Assembly (NCBI GenBank): GCA_034509425.1
Contig: JAVTVJ010000040.1
Coordinates: 3,403,501-3,467,500 of the forward strand
Direction: 5' to 3'
Source: Eopsaltria australis
Taxonomy: Eukaryota; Chordata; Aves; Passeriformes; Petroicidae
DNA: 64,000 bases
Made by a program: the position numbers and the translations under genes. Each line of letters begins with the position of its first letter. Position 1 is the stretch's first letter. Below, one piece after another: positions 62,074 through 64,000 of this stretch. Below the pieces are notes generated by a model, which ran no database searches, was not told the origin of the DNA, and saw nothing but the letters and a program-made list of their open reading frames with translations.

Positions 62074-64000
62074 AAAAAAAAGAAAAAGAAAAAAACAGCG
62101 TCTTTTCCCTAATTTTAAGCTATGAATTAAAACTTCTTTATCTTTACCTGGCAGGGAATGCTGTTAGTTGAATGGCATTTAAAAAAAGGTATCCAGTTTG
62201 ACTTTTTCTCAGTTCTGCAGACTGGATACCATCTGAATTACAGTATTACGTTGTGTTATGACACAACTTGGTGATGTCTTGCTTGTAAGTGTTATCAAAA
62301 AAAGCAGTTCACTACAGAAATGCAAACCTGGTTCTGTTTACTTCATTACTCACAAATAAAGGGAAGAGGAGTTTCATTAGAACTCAACTATATATAAATC
62401 TGCTAAAACCTTTTCAAAGTACACAGAGAATTTAATTCTCTTTCCAAAATGACTAAGAGCTCCCACAGAAAAGCCCTCTTACGACTACCTGGGAAGAACA
62501 TTACATCCATAGTGGAAAAGAACATCACTTCTTAAAGAGGTAATTCATCATGCCACTTGCTACCATGTCCCCCTGTTTCATAACTTATTTTTATTGACCA
62601 AGGACAATGCAGGGAAAGAAAAATTCAGTAGAGATGTATTAAACATTTAAAAAGTCTAAGAAAATGGAAAAAATCTTCCCATTAAACAGTTATTGATAAC
62701 TTCTCCTCTTAGAGGACAGCATGATGTAGGGAACACCATTACTTTACTTCAGAGATAATGCAGAAGGCAAACATCTGATGCTGTAAGTCAGTCCCTCCTC
62801 AAGCAGTTGCTGAGGAAATAGATGGGGCTGTTTTCTAGAGAGTGAAATCATAGACTGAACTCTCTTTTTCCTCTCTCTGGGGGAAGTTGCCAGCACACCC
62901 AAGGGAAGGTCTGGCGCCAGCTCTAAGGGGGCACTTTTGGATGCCTGCTTGAGGGACCCTGCCTTGGCTGCAGCAACAGCACCAGAGGCATCTGGAGACA
63001 GGGCAGTGGAGAAGCCAACAGCAAGGCTTTTTGCATGTTTTATAGAGCTGCCAGGCTTCTCGTAGGATGAATCATGTCCAGGTATAGATGTGCCTAAGGT
63101 ACTGCCGTAAATCCAACAGCAGGTGTGAGAAGAGAGCTGTTTACAAGCAGTCAGAAGCTCACGGTGCCCAGTTTTGTGGCTGAGCAGTGGAACTGGCCCA
63201 AAGACGCCTGCTCCAGAGTTCAGGTTCCTGTCCAGCACAACTGGAACTCATCTTGCCCTTGCTGCTACGTGTTCCCAGCTGGCCCTTGAGGCCCCTTGGC
63301 CAGCTGCCTTCCCAGCCTCTGTGCAGAGTGTTTGCCACAGCTGAGCCTTTTTCTTGATCCAGGGCCACAGGGTCTCCTACAGCCTCTCAAGTCTGATATT
63401 GGATTTCTGAGTCTTACCACAGGCTCCCTTGTAAGTCTACCTTTGAGTATGACTATACCTATCTCGCCATGCTGCTGCAAAGAATAATACTGGTTATAAT
63501 TTGGCTTTACAGTTACTAGATTATCTGACCTTTTAGAAATAGACTTTTTATATAAGTACAACTAGCAGTTTGAAAAATATTAGAGTAGTCTGATGACTCA
63601 AGTGGTTGTTTAAAGCACACTGGGCAGAGTTAGTTTCCTTGTACCACATGGTGGCTTTGCCATCTTATTATCGCTTCCCTTGGCTCTCTCATCCAGGTTT
63701 GATTTCCAAGGCTAGATGGAGAAGGTCATTTTTAGCTTCAGTCTTACAGCACTAGATAATATTGATGTGGAGTTGACTGATTTAAAATCAAGAATATGAT
63801 AGTGGTTCTGTTCCTTGGTGATCTATCTATCTGTGGAGGATTACGATGGCCACTGCTTCCAACTAAGTACAATTCAAGAAGTTTCTTACAGATATGCCAT
63901 CAATATTTTCTTCCTTCTTTTATGGTGATTTGAAGAACATATTTTAGTTGATGTAACAGTGGTTTATTGAAATAATGTAATCTCAGTAGATACATAGATC
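59803..64000. other. intergenic region, part 4, to the window end
   Basis: Unique sequence with the long A tract at 62027. Minus-strand frames at 60339-60689 (116 codons) and 62744-63238 (164 codons) have no recognised family. No POPDC3 exon, the neighbour expected from mammalian gene order, is visible up to 64000. Confidence 0.6.
62027..62095. repeat. long A tract: 45 uninterrupted A then A-rich with G interruptions
   Basis: The run 62027-62071 is pure A, followed by A-rich sequence with four isolated G residues to 62095. It is the longest homopolymer in the window. No gene-like or repeat-like body is recognised directly upstream. It could be an expanded simple repeat, the tail of a retrocopy, or an assembly length error. 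Confidence 0.95.

Overview
This window is vertebrate nuclear DNA, almost certainly from a bird. It is AT-rich and intron-rich, and every recognisable interspersed repeat is a CR1 LINE, the dominant avian retroposon. No bacterial-style gene packing, operon or CRISPR array is present. The only gene I can identify is PREP, which encodes prolyl endopeptidase (prolyl oligopeptidase, a cytosolic S9A serine peptidase). It lies on the + strand and enters from the left edge.

Layout. Positions 1-1885 are the end of a PREP intron. Seven coding exons follow at 1886-2083, 4101-4204, 24090-24226, 29854-29948, 32841-32972, 37239-37395 and 38178-38472. All introns are GT-AG, and the phases join without a break. 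Counting back from the stop, the exons encode residues 339 (split codon) to 710. Tyr473, Phe476, Ser554, Trp595, Tyr599, Asp641, Arg643 and His680 all fall at the positions known from the mammalian enzyme, so the bird and mammalian C-terminal halves are collinear without indels. The first two exons complete the seven-bladed propeller and the other five encode the alpha/beta-hydrolase domain. The first half of the gene, with its promoter, lies outside the window to the left. The 3'UTR begins at 38473, with candidate poly(A) signals at 38815 and 39233/39248.

Positions 39.3-64.0 kb are intergenic. I find no exon of a known gene there. In mammals the next gene downstream of PREP is POPDC3, and no POPDC3-like frame is visible. 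The stretch holds scattered CR1 fragments, simple repeats (including a 45-base A run) and AT-rich unique DNA.

Repeats. Younger CR1 3' ends, with the short ATTCT-type terminal repeats, lie at 4.7, 8.2-9.1, 9.5, 30.5, 43.9, 45.0 and 59.7 kb. Three much older, diverged CR1 pieces lie at 13.4-13.9, 35.4-36.3 and 54.0-54.8 kb.

The strongest unexplained structure is a perfect 16-bp inverted repeat at 39057-39103, just past the PREP stop. It overlaps a good-looking splice acceptor, a 45-codon open frame and two poly(A) signals. A second perfect hairpin (13-bp arms, 4-nt loop) lies at 58928-58957. I did not find a convincing new biological system. The remaining open reading frames of 100-165 codons are about what chance gives in 64 kb of such DNA.
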